Part shown: piece after piece, positions 1-11,239 of the stretch
How positions within the stretch are numbered: position 1 is the first letter of the stretch
Layout of the letters: every line of letters starts with the position of its first letter
NCBI GenBank assembly: GCA_026214975.1
Contig: JAOBSW010001197.1
Coordinates: 1-64,000 of the forward strand
Reading direction: 5' to 3'
Length of the DNA stretch: 64,000 nt
Origin: Gentiana macrophylla
Lineage: Eukaryota > Streptophyta > Magnoliopsida > Gentianales > Gentianaceae
Translations under genes and position numbers: made by a program
The notes under the pieces: model-generated
What the model was told of the DNA's origin: nothing
Databases searched by the model: none
Seen by the model: only the letters and a program-made list of their open reading frames with translations

Positions 1-1928
1 GAGAATCGAACATCTCATTTGTGATCGTCAATCACCTTTCCTTTTTCAGCCAAGGTACTACCAAAAATACCCTTTATGAGTGTGACCTCATCTGCCTCGA
101 GATTTTAGGTAGACCCCGAGTGTGCCGCCTTGGTCGGTCGCTGACCACGAGCAGTACCCAAAATCCTATCCTTTCGGAGACCAAGCTTTGAATTTTGATA
201 GCGGTGAAGGCCTTCCTTAGGAGGCCAGTCCCGCCGCACGAAGCGTCACCATTCTCTCACGCTGTTTGTGTCAACAGTAGAGGTCGTGGGTCGGCTGTCG
301 CTCTCCCGCTCCCACTCAATATTTTGAAAAGTGGTGGGTTTATCGATCACGCTTTTTGGACTTGATGTTACATTAAGGAACAATAAATCATAGGCCCGAA
401 TGTTGTCCGGTTGCGTACAGCCCACCCGACCTATTCGTTGGAACATATGTGGGCCGTCGGATCGGTCAAAACTAGGGAGCTCCGTTGAGCCGTAGTGGCT
501 CTTCGGATAGCTCACCTTCGCTGCACCCGTGCGCAAACGCCACACGTGGAGGTGAAGTCGATCGAGCCGTAGCACCGCTGACCACTCCAACCGTGGATAA
601 ACCACTCCGAACCATGTTTGCCCGTGATTATCCAATTCTTAAACATCAAACTTTCACGTAGACACTACTGAACAAAACGTAATCTCGCCTAGATAAGGTG
701 GAATTCACCGAGAATCCAACACCTTAACCACGAGGTTTTCGGGATTTTACCTTTATGCTTTTCGCAGAGCGGATTCACCGAGAATCCATCACCCAACCTC
801 GACGATTGAAAAACCCGTGTTCCTCGTTTTTACCTAATTAGTTTCTAATTAATATCAAACAATTAATTAAAACTAATCGTGTGTTTTATACATGCCTAAC
901 TAATTCCTCTAATTAATTTCTACATGTATGCATATGGAGTGGAATTTATGATATGATGACATGTCATGGCAATTTTCGGTTCTACACATACAATCTAAAC
1001 ATGTATTCTAGTGCGGAAAATAAACACCGAGATGGACCGTTGGAACCCGTATCTAACCTATTAGAAAAAGAAAAAAAAAAAAAAAACCAAACCCCTAACT
1101 AGGGTTTACTACTTTCTAACATAATCTGCAGACTGTTCAAAATCTTCGATGATCGGCAAAACAAACGAACTCGGATCGCGGCGAAACTTTCCAGATCTAT
1201 TCCCTCACTCCTTAGGCTCCAATATGGACGGTTGGATCGGAGGTTTGACTTGTCAATTTTCTCCAGTGAGCCGCCCAACTTGCTGCTGAATCGACTTTTA
1301 CAAAGAAGCGCATCAATGACTTCGAGGCCGATTGGGAATTGAGATGAATCCGATTGACCTGAAATTTTTATCCCACGTCCAGAACTCCATATTTTTCGAT
1401 ATGAACGGTTGATTTGCGTTTCAAAGGTCCAAACTCTCCCAGAAATTCGAGGGAAGTCACAGGTAGGATTTATGTGAATCCTGCATTTTTCTGTTGCAGC
1501 AGCTTCTTTGAAGCAACGAACGGATATCAAAAAGGACTCCGATCGATGCCAAATTTTGTGGAATTGTTCAACATCTTCCAATCCTGATTCTGACCGGAGG
1601 GATCGTCGTTTCAACGGCTCGATCAACGTGAAAAATGAAATAACTAAACAGCTACTAAACAGATCTATTTTCTGGAAATTACAATTGCAATAAAAATAAA
1701 TTCACATTTTCTATACTCATATGAACGAATTTTCATCGTTTATGAGTTTACAATAGATCTAACGGGTAACAAGTGCCAACCCCCAATCCATCTCTTCAAC
1801 CATAGCAATTAATCATTATCAAAGCATAAAACAATAGATAAAAATTTACCTACATGCAATTCCAATCTTTTAAATCGTTTAATTATGATTACGATTACAT
1901 AAATCGTGAACCTGCCTTCGATACCACA
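1..1928 (-). other. 5' internal part of a copia-type LTR element (G), cut by the window edge
   Basis: This stretch lies just downstream (on the minus strand) of a primer-binding site and an LTR, so by position it is the leader and possibly the gag start of a minus-strand element whose remainder is left of the window. I recognise no gag, protease or polymerase motif in it. The longest minus-strand open frame (1099-1626, 175 codons) has no family I know, and I do not claim it as a gene. It contains an A-run (about 1071-1086) and two similar 'ATTCACCGAGAATCCA' segments (about 702-718 and 774-790). Assignment rests on position only. Confidence 0.4.
1911..1926 (-). other. Primer-binding site of element G (initiator tRNA-Met-like)
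   Basis: The reverse complement begins TGGTATCGAAGG, two bases from the LTR end. Plant copia elements usually prime with tRNA-iMet, giving TGGTATCAGAGC. The first seven bases match and the rest is close, allowing for a CAG-to-CG change of the kind seen repeatedly in this window. Confidence 0.5.
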
Positions 1929-3634
1929 TGAAGGATGCGGGTTCTTAGATCTCAAACGAATTAGATCTGACGCGACAAATGCGGATGGATCACGATTTAT
2001 ATATTACAATACATAATTAAAGGATTTAACAACTACAAGGGGTTTAGATCATGTTACCAATAGTAGGAAGAGAAGCCAAGATCTTCGACGTGTGTTTCTC
2101 CAAACGGCGGTTGGTGGACACCTTCTTGATACACGAGCCTCCTTGATATGCAACACCAAGAAAAACCTAGAGTTTTTCTTCTTCTAAAACTCAAACAAAG
2201 AAAACTAATTATTTCTCTTTTCAAGTGTATATTTCAAATTTGCCAATGTTCTAAGGATTATGAGAACTCTCTTTATATAGGAGAGTAATCTTGTCCTCCA
2301 AGGATTAAATAATTAAGAGATAATTATTCGATTAATCCTTTATTCCAAATAAAAGATAAATAAAATGATTATCCCAAACAAATTAGGATAAATCATATTG
2401 TTATCTATATTCCATGAATTATCAAATAAATGATAATTCATGTCAAATAATTATCCAAGAAAACTAATTTCTCTCTAATTAATTGACTCACATTGGCGCC
2501 ACATTAAGGGTTTACTAAGCACATAAAATGTCTTTTATGTGTATTATATTATTTACCCAACTAAATAATATCCATGCATATCAATTATTTAGCCCACCAA
2601 TTAATTATCATGAGGCCCAAGTAACAAGATTACTAGTCCGAATTACGTGCTTCACATCGCAGGCCTATGGACCTATAACCAAGTAGGGGCTCCAATAATT
2701 AATTATTCATCGAACCGAATAAGTACATTAATTATTAATTCCAGGATTACGCCACCATAAACCCGAACCGAACTCTACCGATTATAGATGTATACTTATA
2801 CTCAACCCATGAGTGAATAAGCGTCCATTGATATAATCACTACATACGGATTAACCTCCATAGATCGCCCATTCTCGAGTGGGAAGTCTCCGTGAACCCG
2901 ACTGTAATATCTTATCCTTATTTACCATTAACCCTCGATGATCAATTAGTTCACATATTCGACTAGTGATCAATTAGTCTAATATGAACTCCCGGATCGA
3001 CCACTTTCTTAAGGCTAACAAATAAGGGATCGTTTCTCTACTTCCGCAGGAAGGAATGGATTCCATGTCTCGTGAAAATCGAACTACTCACTCATCCGAG
3101 ATAGTGCCAATGAGAAGTGGCTTGGAACACATATTTAAGTGAACCGTAACTAACACATCAAACACTACCCAGGACAAGCAAAGCACCCTCGTGATCACCT
3201 CAGGATTAAGGTTGTCCATATATGATCATCTAATGATTTAATAAGATTCCTCGATTACGGAATTATATCGAGAAATTCATTAAATCGGTCCCACTTCTAT
3301 ATGAATGCCATCATATATAAATGCCCCACGTAGGTACCTCTACCGACAAATCCGATAAGACTATCACACCCTAGGTGTTCAGGCGCATTATTGGTGTTTT
3401 AATCAAGAGACCCAAACTCGATTAAGTTCACCACGGACTCATCAGCTTTAAGCATATCTCCACTAACTCAATCCTCACGGTAATCCATACACCGAGTTAA
3501 GTGGTTACATACGATATACTTAGGGTTTGTAAAGCAAGGTATTACTTTACAAGCACAAAGCAAGTAATTAAGGTGAGATAAATTTTGTCATCCATTATTA
3601 AAAACAATTACACAAATTGTCTTTCGGCACTACA
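1929..3634 (-). repeat. 5' LTR of copia-type element G (about 1.7 kb)
   Basis: On the minus strand the segment begins TGTAGTGCCGAAAG and ends ATCCTTCA, giving TG...CA ends, and is followed after two bases by the primer site. A TATA box (minus strand, around 2272-2280, from CTTTATATAGG on the plus strand) precedes a pyrimidine-rich leader, as expected of U3-R-U5. No long open frame is present. The partner LTR and the target duplication lie outside the window, so the boundaries come from end motifs and the primer site only. Confidence 0.6.
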
Positions 3635-4190
3635 CCTAACACCATCTTCCAAGTTGGTAATCGATGTGCTTCCCTTTGCCCATATGTCCGCCGACGGGCT
3701 TGGAGAACCCGGAAGTCGACATTTCGCCAAGTACTTTGATTATCGTGCTCGCCTCCAAGGGAGCCACAGCTTTTGAGAGTTTCCATGTGGATGTCCACCT
3801 TCTTCACTCCTTCCATTGTCGAAGAAGTTTTGGTTGATTGACGATGTTGGTAATGGTGGACGAAATCCTAGCATGTCCTCCTCTGTTTCATCTTCGCGAG
3901 AATGGAGTTTTGGCACGATTTGAGTCTCGAAGGATGTCGGCTCCGCTGGCCGATTCACACACCGAACCACCCTCAGACGGTGGAATCGGCTCTTCCGTGG
4001 CTCGCCTCTTGAACTCGCTTGTGCTCCTGTGAATGAGGTCCGCCCTTCGCGCTAGAGATCGGAGGCCGCATTGGATATGACGGGAAGAAGCGGTTGGGGT
4101 ATCGAGAATCGCCGGAGAGCAGCTAAACAATTAAATTAGATGAGAACTTAAAACAATTAATATGTGTATTAGAGCGTGTTCTTTAATCAA
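3635..4190. other. Unidentified GC-richer stretch next to element G
   Basis: About 500 bases richer in G+C than their surroundings, with overlapping open frames on both strands (longest about 80 codons). On the minus strand the frames at 4130-3888, 3970-3740 and 3816-3598 could be read as one interrupted coding segment, but I see no domain or motif I know. Element G's LTR abuts its left edge, so G may have inserted in or beside a former gene. It could equally be part of another transposon. Confidence 0.2.
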
Positions 4191-4498
4191 TATTGATCTA
4201 ATACTCGTTCACCGCATGGAAATTCAGCATTCATTGATTATCAATTATAAAATCAATCCAGAATCGACTAATCGGATTTTGATGAGTATTAATGCGCTTT
4301 TTGATATTAAACATTTTTCGCTGGATGCCCGCAGAAAAAATGTTTTTGTGATCGAAAAAAATCGCAAGAAATGTTTGGTATCGAAAAAAAGAGCATTAAT
4401 TACTCACCTAAATCCGATATCCACCGTTGTAATGATTTTATAATTGATGATTCCATGAATGCTGAATATCTATGCAGTGGACAAGTATCGGATCAATA
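4191..4498. mobile_element. Foldback MITE with about 150-bp inverted arms
   Basis: The left arm starts TATTGATCTAATACTCG and the right arm ends AAGTATCGGATCAATA. Reverse-complementing the right half reproduces the left almost base for base, including the shared stretch ATCAATTATAAAATCA and the 'TTCAGCATTCAT' block. The centre is near 4345. The inverted match may extend a few bases further on each side (ATCAAT...ATTGAT). No transposase is present. Long-armed hairpins like this are typical of foldback or Mutator-like MITEs and can produce hairpin RNA. The superfamily is not determined. Confidence 0.75.
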
Positions 4499-4730
4499 AT
4501 TGATGAAAAACAAGGTCAAAAGACGGTTTTCGACATATAATTTGAGGACAAACAAAAATAAAATGCGAGTTCGGGTGGTTGCAGTGTTGGTCAAGAAGTT
4601 CAATCTTTTTCGAAAACCTTGGAATGAGTTTCAAGTCATCATGCTAGACCGGTAGCTAGGCACATCATCAATAATCATGATCAGAGATCAAACATTGTAC
4701 TGCCTCTAATTCAAAAAAATAAAATAAAAA

Positions 4731-4905
4731 TACTACCTCCGTCCAATTATAAGTCATCCTATCATTTTTCATCTGTCACATAACATAAGTCATTCTCAAA
4801 TTTCAATATAATAATTAATGTTTTTTTTTCTAGTTTTACTCATTTCATACACCATTTGGGTTTCTTAATCTATTCAAGTGAGGATGACTTATAATATACT
4901 TTATG
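4731..4905. mobile_element. Stowaway-like MITE, one end eroded
   Basis: The left end reads TACTACCTCCGTCCAATTA, the recognised Stowaway (Tc1/mariner MITE) terminal motif. The following AAGTCATCCT is inverted at 4880-4897 as GAGGATGACTTATAAT. The right terminal motif is degraded, so the exact right border is uncertain. It is followed by A-rich sequence. No coding capacity. Confidence 0.6.
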
Positions 4906-5433
4906 TATAAAATAAAAAAAAAAATTAAATAAAAAAATTCAAAAAAAAAAAAAAAAAAAAAAAAAAACAACAACAACAACTGAAAAAAATCAAATTTTAC
5001 CTAAGTCTGCAGCCGACACACCCATATGTAAAGAAATTGAACACGGAATATGAATCTCAGCTTACACTACTAAAAACATGACTTCCACTTTTGAATATAG
5101 GGAAGTTCTTGGGTGTTCTTTCCACATGCACTGAAGTGACCCGTTGGTTGATCAAAGCCACATAAATTAATATTTAGATATAAATTATGTGATTTCGATC
5201 AACTCACTGATCACTTTGAAAGAATTCCTCACCACCGGGAAGAAGTTCCTTGAATATATACATAAATAAGGAATTCCACTAGAGAACACAATTGCATATA
5301 AATCTTTATAATGACATCCGATCTGATGGAGGTTCCTAAAATATTCATATGAGGTAACAGAGCAAATTCAAAATCTTGTGGTAATATTAATATATTTCTA
5401 CATATTTTTAACAAAATTAAATCGTTTTTTTTC
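4906..5433. other. Gene-free AT-rich stretch with a 27-base A run
   Basis: Contains a poly(A) run at about 4941-4967 followed by a short (CAA)n stretch. The A run could be the tail of a decayed retroposon, but I see no body to go with it. The rest holds no recognisable gene or element. Confidence 0.5.
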
Positions 5434-5434
5434 A

Positions 5435-5510
<76 letters not shown>
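5434..5510. repeat. (ATT)n microsatellite
   Basis: About 25 uninterrupted ATT units. A minus-strand frame across it encodes only a run of asparagines and is not a gene. Confidence 0.95.
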
Positions 5511-6257
5511 TGGATTGTAGTGGGGCATCCGCCCCTGCATGCATCAAATTGTAATAGACATTTAGCACAAATGAATATGTAGTCAGGTATGAGTCGAGGA
5601 TTATGGTTTAAGGTAAGGAATTCTAAATAAATTACCGTGGAAAAAAATGTTCAAAAAAAAATCACCATAAATACAAATAAGAAAGTTAATGTGAGTCTAT
5701 ATTAATATTAATAATTGATATGAATATTTTTATAATAAGTAGAGAAAAAAAATAAGAATAAAAGTAGTAAGAAAAGATGCCCTGAAAAAAGAGTAAGAAG
5801 AAAGGATTGTATATTTTTTTTCATTGTTATATCCATTATCTTTTTAAAATGTTAAGAAATGTTGAGAAAAGAAGTGTGGTAACTTTGAGTAAAAATAAAT
5901 AAAATCTGAATTTTAATATAGTAAATTAAGAAGTGTAGAAAGTAAATAAGTTCTATAAAAATAATGCAGGCTAGGAGATTCAAACATGGGTCCACGAGTT
6001 AAGTATTCAATACTACGCCACCGGAGCATACACGCATAAATTTAACAATAACAGGTAAATGCAATATATAACACATTAATGTAACATATTAACAAATTGG
6101 AAGAGTATTTTAGTAAATTCTCTCGAAAATTTTAAGAGGGCATTAGCCTCCTCTTTCCCTCTATAAGTCCGCCCAGTAATAACTATAGTTAGAAGCTTTT
6201 GCTATGTGAAAGTATATACTTTTGATTACGTATGAATATAACACGTTCTTTCTCTTG
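5511..6257. other. Gene-free AT-rich left flank of the Tat element
   Basis: AT-rich, with no convincing open frame. It includes a possible SINE remnant (listed separately) and ends at the target duplication of the large Tat insertion. This is the sequence that was next to 57151 before that insertion. Confidence 0.6.
5968..6030 (-). mobile_element. Possible tRNA-derived SINE remnant
   Basis: On the minus strand there is an A-box-like TGGCGTAGTAT (6011-6021) and, about 30 bases later, a B-box-like GTTTGAATC (5977-5985). The spacing suits an internal RNA polymerase III promoter of a plant SINE. Neither box is perfect, and no tail or target duplication was found. A chance match is quite possible. 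Confidence 0.25.
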
Positions 6258-6262
6258 AAATA
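6258..6262. repeat. Target site duplication AAATA (left copy) of the Tat element
   Basis: AAATA directly precedes the left LTR and recurs at 57146-57150 directly after the right LTR, 51 kb away. This shows that both LTRs belong to one insertion and that all the DNA between them arrived with it or after it. Confidence 0.9.
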
Positions 6263-6911
6263 TGACGATGCTCGAAACCGCCCAAGAACCAATAATGGTC
6301 TGCACCTTACGTGATAAGGATCGTGAACCCTAAAACCCTAATTTTGATGATGCAATACGTGTTTTTTATGTGTTTTTTAGACTAAGCTCTCAAGTTATTT
6401 CTCAAGAGTTGCCTACATATCCAATAGTTGAATTGGAATCAAGTCTTTCGTAGTTCCTTAGGGTTGTTTATATAGGTGTTGTTTCACCCTACAACTTGTC
6501 ATGCAAGTATTATAATTTATTATAATTCCCAAGGATATATACTGCATTAATCTCTATTATTTGGAAATAATTATGGACATATTTAAGTGTCATGGATTTG
6601 AGTCTTTATGACTTAGGATTCTTTCCTTATTTATCTTCAAGTTATCCAAAGACGTGGAATAACATTCGGGTTGTTCTGAAAGCGTATTACGCTCGCCCAC
6701 AAGGCCCCTATGGTCGAACCGGCGCGCCTTCGCCGCGATCCTAGCCGACTGCGGTGGCTTCTGGAGGAGGAACATTTACCAATCTCCCACCTAGTTTAAC
6801 GACCGACCTTAGGTCGGCTTTCGGCCCTTGGCCCCTAACTCCCTAAGGCCCAATCATTTATTATGCGTCCCCATTGGTGACACGTGGCGGAATTCGGGTC
6901 GGGTATCATCA
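6263..6911 (-). repeat. 3' LTR of the Tat element
   Basis: Plus-strand start TGACGATGCTCG and end GGGTATCATCA match the right LTR (56497-57145) over its full 649 bases apart from scattered differences. A TATA-like TTTATATAGG lies near 6470-6479 (minus-strand promoter). Differences from the sister LTR concentrate in GC-rich CAG/CTG/CCG-like contexts around 6650-6780. Confidence 0.92.
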
Positions 6912-6920
6912 TAAGCCCCC
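6912..6920 (-). other. Polypurine tract of the Tat element
   Basis: On the minus strand GGGGGCTTA directly precedes the LTR start TGATGATACC, the expected place for the plus-strand DNA primer. Confidence 0.6.
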
Positions 6921-7110
6921 ATGATCTGATCTTTCTTCTAGTTGGTCAGATATGCACTATTTTGGCGGTTCGACCGGACTTGTCCGATCTCGCGTTTTGA
7001 ATTGTCCAACCGCCAGCTGGCAGTCTATCACACTAGCCATCATTGCATCTGCGGGATACGAGGCGTTTTTCACTCATTTTCATAACTGACGCCATTTGCA
7101 CGTCGAGGGG

Positions 7111-7160
7111 AGGTTATAAACCCGTCCCCTTCATATCGGACTTTCCTCTTCTCGGCTTTA
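7111..7160 (+). promoter_or_regulatory. Candidate promoter of the antisense ORF
   Basis: A clear TATA box (GGTTATAAACCC, 7113-7124) sits about 160 bases upstream of the first ATG of the plus-strand ORF and is followed by a pyrimidine-rich leader. It points against the element's own direction of transcription. Confidence 0.45.
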
Positions 7161-7277
7161 CTATTATTAAATTGAAGATTTATTTCAAGATCCTCTGCAT
7201 TTCCAAGAAAGCATTTTCTCTAATTTTTCCTGTGCTATTCCTCCCTATTTCTCCTTTCTTTCTGCTTTTCCTGGTTT

Positions 7278-8992
7278 ATGAGGGCGAGTACTGCTTCGAG
7301 CAGCTCAATTGATAGGGAGTTTGAGTCACATTCTCGAAATAAAACGGTTAACCACCATTTATCCAATTTGGTGGCCCAATAGATGTTCTCGCCTTAACGT
7401 AGTTATCGCCGCAATAATATCGAAAGGTGTCGTTGTAGAGCGGCCCACCGCAGCCCTATTCGGCCTTTTGATTTTCCTCTCTGCGTCCCCTTAGAGCCCA
7501 TATGATCGCTAGATCACCGGCGTCAAGCTGTTTCGGTATTAACTCCAAACTCACTCGGTGAGGACGCCCTACATATATGTAATAGTGCGGCATGAGACAT
7601 GGACCAAGACGCGGCCCCCGCCACGAAGTGCGCACTTATATGCTCATCAACCCCGGCGGGTACTACACTATGTTTAAGGAACGATTAGAATCTGCGGCCT
7701 TAGGGCTCGTTCGCCCGGCCTTCTTGGCCGTCTTGAGAATTATCACTGGTCAGGTTTGATTGCCCCTAATAGGGTTAGGCGATCATTGGTTTCACGATCA
7801 ACGCATGTTGATCGACATGGAGTTTAACGTAACTCTATTTAGACCGTCTATCGCAGACAAGAAGATCAAGAACCACAGTGGTGGTATTATTTCCCACGCC
7901 GCACGCACCACGTAAAGGGATCCTCATACTCTACGGGAGTCTTCTATCCACGAGTGGAAGAACCACTTTTCTTCATTCGTCATGGTGGGAACCCGGTGAG
8001 CAACTGGAATTACTTTTCGACTTTTGCTGGATGCGTGCCCTAGTGAAAGGGCCGGGTGAGGCTTATTCACAGATATTGCCAATGCCAACATTCTTCTTGA
8101 TTTTGAGTATTGGCCTGATGAATCGATTGAGGTAGCTCGTTTATCCGATTTCGGTCCGAGCCTTATCTAAGGCTTACCCAAGAATAATTTGACAACCGTA
8201 GGAACCTATTTGTACTTTAATTTTGCATATGTTTCTTAGCTTCTGCTTTCCTTGTTTGTACTAATACTCTCTTCTCTTTTCAGTGGCCGATATTGCTGAC
8301 ATCTTTGAACAGGCCTTTGAGGAGGAGGATGAGGCTGTGCCGGAGCTTAATGAGCAGAACCTAAACCCGGAAGCTCCCGGGGGCGATCTTTGAGCCGGAG
8401 CCCGATCTGGCTAACCCTGATGTCAACGTTGAGGATCCTCTCACTGAGGATCTTCAGCAAGGTGACGTGGCTGAGGATACGCAACATACTGATCAAAGGG
8501 ATGATAACCTGATCATCCTTGACATCTCCGATCCTAGGGAACAGTCCCGACAACGTTCGATCTCTGGGCGGAAGAGGCCCAGGTCTGGGCATGATGCTTT
8601 CGAGAGGACTTCGGGTCTTCACCGAGTTCTGGCGGAGCCGCCAGATAAGGACTGGCTTCTATTGTAAGTTCAGTATTTTACTTTATCCCTGTTTTGCTAT
8701 CCTAGGACCATCTCGACCACTCCCGCTTTACTTTGTTATTTTCCGGGTTGTTAAGGCTTTGGGAAGGAGGTTCTTCACGGTTGAATGACTTCTCCACCCG
8801 TAAAGCTTCTTTGAGAAGCGGATCGCCGATCTCGTCCGTCACCAAACAAGCACAAAGTTGAGTCTTTGTCCAGGATGCTCGGATCGCCGAAGTTAGAGAG
8901 GATTGTGCAGGCTCGCAAGCCGAGTCGAAGGCGAGCGACAGATCGCAAGCGCCGCCAGGAGGAGGCCTTGGCCAAACTCCGTGGCCGATCGC
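7278..8992 (+). pseudogene. Antisense ORF of the Tat element, 5' part (putative gypsy-type transposon protein)
   Basis: Some Tat-lineage elements carry an ORF on the opposite strand between integrase and the 3' LTR; its role is unknown. Here an ATG at 7278 opens a serine-rich N-terminus (MRASTASSSSIDREFE) that stops after 34 codons. Coding-like pieces follow at about 7920-8140, with aromatic-rich text such as FFIRHGGNPVSNWNYFSTF. An acidic segment begins at 8283 (DIADIFEQAFEEEDEAVPEL), directly after a strong splice-acceptor-like CTCTTTTCAG (8273-8282). A segment at 8467-8667 (SDPREQSRQRSISGRKRPRS) and a basic Arg/Glu-rich stretch (about 8890-8985) come next. A GTAAGT donor-like site lies at 8664. 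The ORF is broken by stops and then by solo LTR F; it resumes at 10468. I liken it to the Pfam 'putative gypsy type transposon' family from memory of its layout, not from a search. Confidence 0.55.
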
Positions 8993-10462
8993 GATGGTTT
9001 TAGAGGCCGAGATGCCTACCGGATCGATAACGCCTAAATGGTACCGATAATTGTACCTATATTCACCCGAATTATGCTCAAGAGAGGATAGATAGGCTCA
9101 TTATTGCTTAGAATATGTGTTAAATGCTATGTGCATGTTTCCAGGATGGTAATTCTGCATCTATGTTATTTTCCGAGGTTTTTGGTACTGCTTTTGTCTT
9201 GTTTTGCGTGTTTTATAGGATGTACCGAATCTGAAGCATTGGAGAATGATCCGGACCGAAAAGAATACATTGGGCCAAGTGATTAAAGTCCAAGAAGAAG
9301 CTCTTTGAAGAAAAGAAGAATAGAAGACCCGGTAACCCGAGGTTAAGCCTCAGTAAACCCGGCGTCTTGTGCAACACTTAAATTAATTTCGCCACATTAT
9401 CTAGGTCGGTTAGGGTTTTTAGAGGTCTTAAGTCGGTCATTGTATCTATATCAAAGCCGCATATCTTGATTATTACATAGATGAATATATTATTATCAAT
9501 TCTTCAATTACATTATATAATTTTGAAGAAATAAAGTTTTCTTGAGCTTTGGAGAGTTGTTTTTGGTTTCCTCCCTTCTTCCATCATCTCTAGCTTGAGT
9601 AGATCGAGCTAGATCTCCATCTTTGAAGGTATGAAGCTTTGAACGTTCCTTTATTGTCTTCAATAAGGTAGATCTGTTCGTATTTATGTGTTTTAGTTAA
9701 TCTGCATGTTTAACAACTCCATGATTTACTTATTTCAATCAAATCTTGAGCAATGTAGTTCGAGAAGTATTAAAAGCCGCCCGGTAAACCGGCGGTCTAT
9801 ACCGGTTTACCGAGGCATATTTTAGAAAACCTAAGCGGGATTCACTACAACTACGTTGATGGCGGGAATAATTAAACGCAGTAATAGGTCCGCCAATCTA
9901 GTATTCGTAATTGTAAATTAACATGAAGGACCGCAAGTGAAGTGTTAATTAGGACATAGTCTTGATGGACCCTAGAAACGTGAAGGTCAATGTCGACAAC
10001 TGTCTAGGCGGGTTAGCAGTATGAGGTAACGCTCAATATCGGCAGTTCTAGTTCTTTATGCGTATGGGCTATTACGGACCAATTAAGAAGGGTAGCTTGC
10101 GATAGATTGTCTCTTTGCAATTTTCGGAGTAGATAGGGTTAGGAATTGCACCGTAAATTTGAATATGATAATGATAAAGCTCATGATTAATATAAGGAAA
10201 TTATGTGGGGAAGTAAACATAACAATTAACTAAACCAAGTTAGTAGATCGGTCAGGAGAGGGATAGGTATACCATGTTTGTTTTCTTTTATGTTATTGTT
10301 GGTCAATGACCATCTATATGTTGGTTTTTAATTAGGTTAGAACTGTATTTATTTATAAGTTGCATTGTCTCTGTGGGATCGACTTTGACTCGCATTTACT
10401 ATACTATGATGTACCTAGTATTCTTGCTAGTAATATCGACGTTAGTGACTTACACGCAATCA
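8993..10462 (+). mobile_element. Solo LTR F (gypsy, Athila-like), inserted in the antisense ORF
   Basis: The segment ends CGCAATCA and is followed by ATCGC (10463-10467); the same ATCGC stands directly before it (8988-8992). The first base T of the expected TGATGG start is missing (the sequence reads GATGG), a CTG-to-CG change common in this window. Excising it rejoins the coding-like text on both sides. A TATA-like site lies near 9443-9450. Near the 3' end the text GTCTCTGTGGGATCGAC resembles the U5 region of other Athila-like LTRs. It contains two pairs of the dyad CCGGTAAACCGG (see the separate entry). No internal region remains, so it is a solo LTR. Confidence 0.78.
9329..9813 (+). promoter_or_regulatory. 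Two dyad pairs and TATA-like site in solo LTR F
   Basis: CCGGTAAACCGG at 9781-9792 and CCGGTTTACCGA at 9802-9813 have centres 21 bp apart. Together they also form a hairpin with 11-bp arms (9782-9792 / 9802-9812). A degenerate pair (CCGGTAACCCGA 9329-9340, CAGTAAACCCGG 9351-9362; centres 22 bp apart) lies about 85 bp upstream of the TATA-like TCTATATC (9443-9450). Other LTR families in the window have different boxes with the same spacing. Confidence 0.5.
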
Positions 10463-10467
10463 ATCGC

Positions 10468-10803
10468 CCAGGATGTTCATGAGTACAAGAGCTCACCTCA
10501 CTTCACCGGAGCTCAAGGGTCTTACATGGCTTAATTCTAAGCTATGAGTACACCCCAGGTGTTAATCAAGCAAAGAGCAAAGCGGTGCCCTCGGCCTTAT
10601 CATTTCCGATCTTCAGCATGGGAGGCTCTGTAAGCCGGGTGGCAATGAGCTGTATCAGGCCAGGATTAAATAATTTCAAGCCGGTGAGGATTTGGCTAAG
10701 AGATATGGTCGCAGACACTGCGCGCCATCGAGCAAAGACATCTTCGGCTCAACGCCCGGCACTCCCTCGCACTCAAAGAACAGATGCCACCGCTAATCCT
10801 TAG
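10468..10803 (+). pseudogene. Antisense ORF of the Tat element, 3' part
   Basis: Continues the plus-strand ORF after solo LTR F. In one frame it reads ELYQARIK, then FQAGEDLAKRYG, which fits the helical, charged C-terminal part I expect of these antisense ORFs. In-frame stops and shifts break it. It ends in a Pro/Arg/Ser-rich tail with a stop at about 10803. The register changes between 10500 and 10660. Function unknown. Confidence 0.45.
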
Positions 10804-11239
10804 AAGCATGATTTTGTTGGAAACTTTTGCTTTTTGAAAAGTCGCAATAATCTCCAACCTTTGCTCTTGACAATTTGTGTCTTCATGACACTTGCTCAGT
10901 AATAACTTTTTTTTTTCTTTTTCGGCTCACCATTTGTCATTTATTACTCCAAATTTTTGGTGCTTTTAGTTTTGCCTTTTGTTTTTGTTTTTACTTTCTT
11001 TTAGTACTTGCTTCTACTTCAAGCATAGCTTTAGGGTAGTTCAGGGTCCCTTACCCCCCTTGAGGAACATCATGTACAAAACTTTATTTTTGAACGGTGT
11101 TCTTCAGCACAAGCGCTGATCGCCCGAGTTTTTATCGTCTGTCCTGCAGACTTGAAGAGTTTGATTATTCAAACTGTCCAAGTATTATGTCGTAAGCATT
11201 GATCGTCTGTCCTGCAGACCGTTTGTCCTTGTATCTTTT
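10804..11239. other. Tat 3' region between the antisense ORF and the tandem repeats
   Basis: T-rich sequence that could serve as the 3' untranslated part of the antisense ORF. The end contains isolated pieces of the repeat unit (GTCTGTCCTGCAGAC at about 11140 and 11206) before the regular array begins. No gene seen. Confidence 0.5.

Noticed and set aside
1099..1626. Minus-strand frame of 175 codons in element G
   Set aside because: No gag-like motif, knuckle or known domain; kept only as part of an unassigned internal region.
4162..4443. Plus-strand frame of 93 codons
   Set aside because: It lies within the foldback MITE, and its text is inverted-repeat sequence without a domain.
5229..5540. 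Minus-strand open frame with a run of about 25 asparagines
   Set aside because: It is the translation of an ATT microsatellite; the flanking residues show no domain.
5960..6035. tRNA gene
   Set aside because: A- and B-box-like motifs are imperfect and no cloverleaf can be drawn; kept only as a weak SINE candidate.
9329..9362. GAGGTTAAGCCTC taken alone as a dyad
   Set aside because: Weak palindrome; the two flanking CCGGTAAACCGG-like boxes explain the site better.
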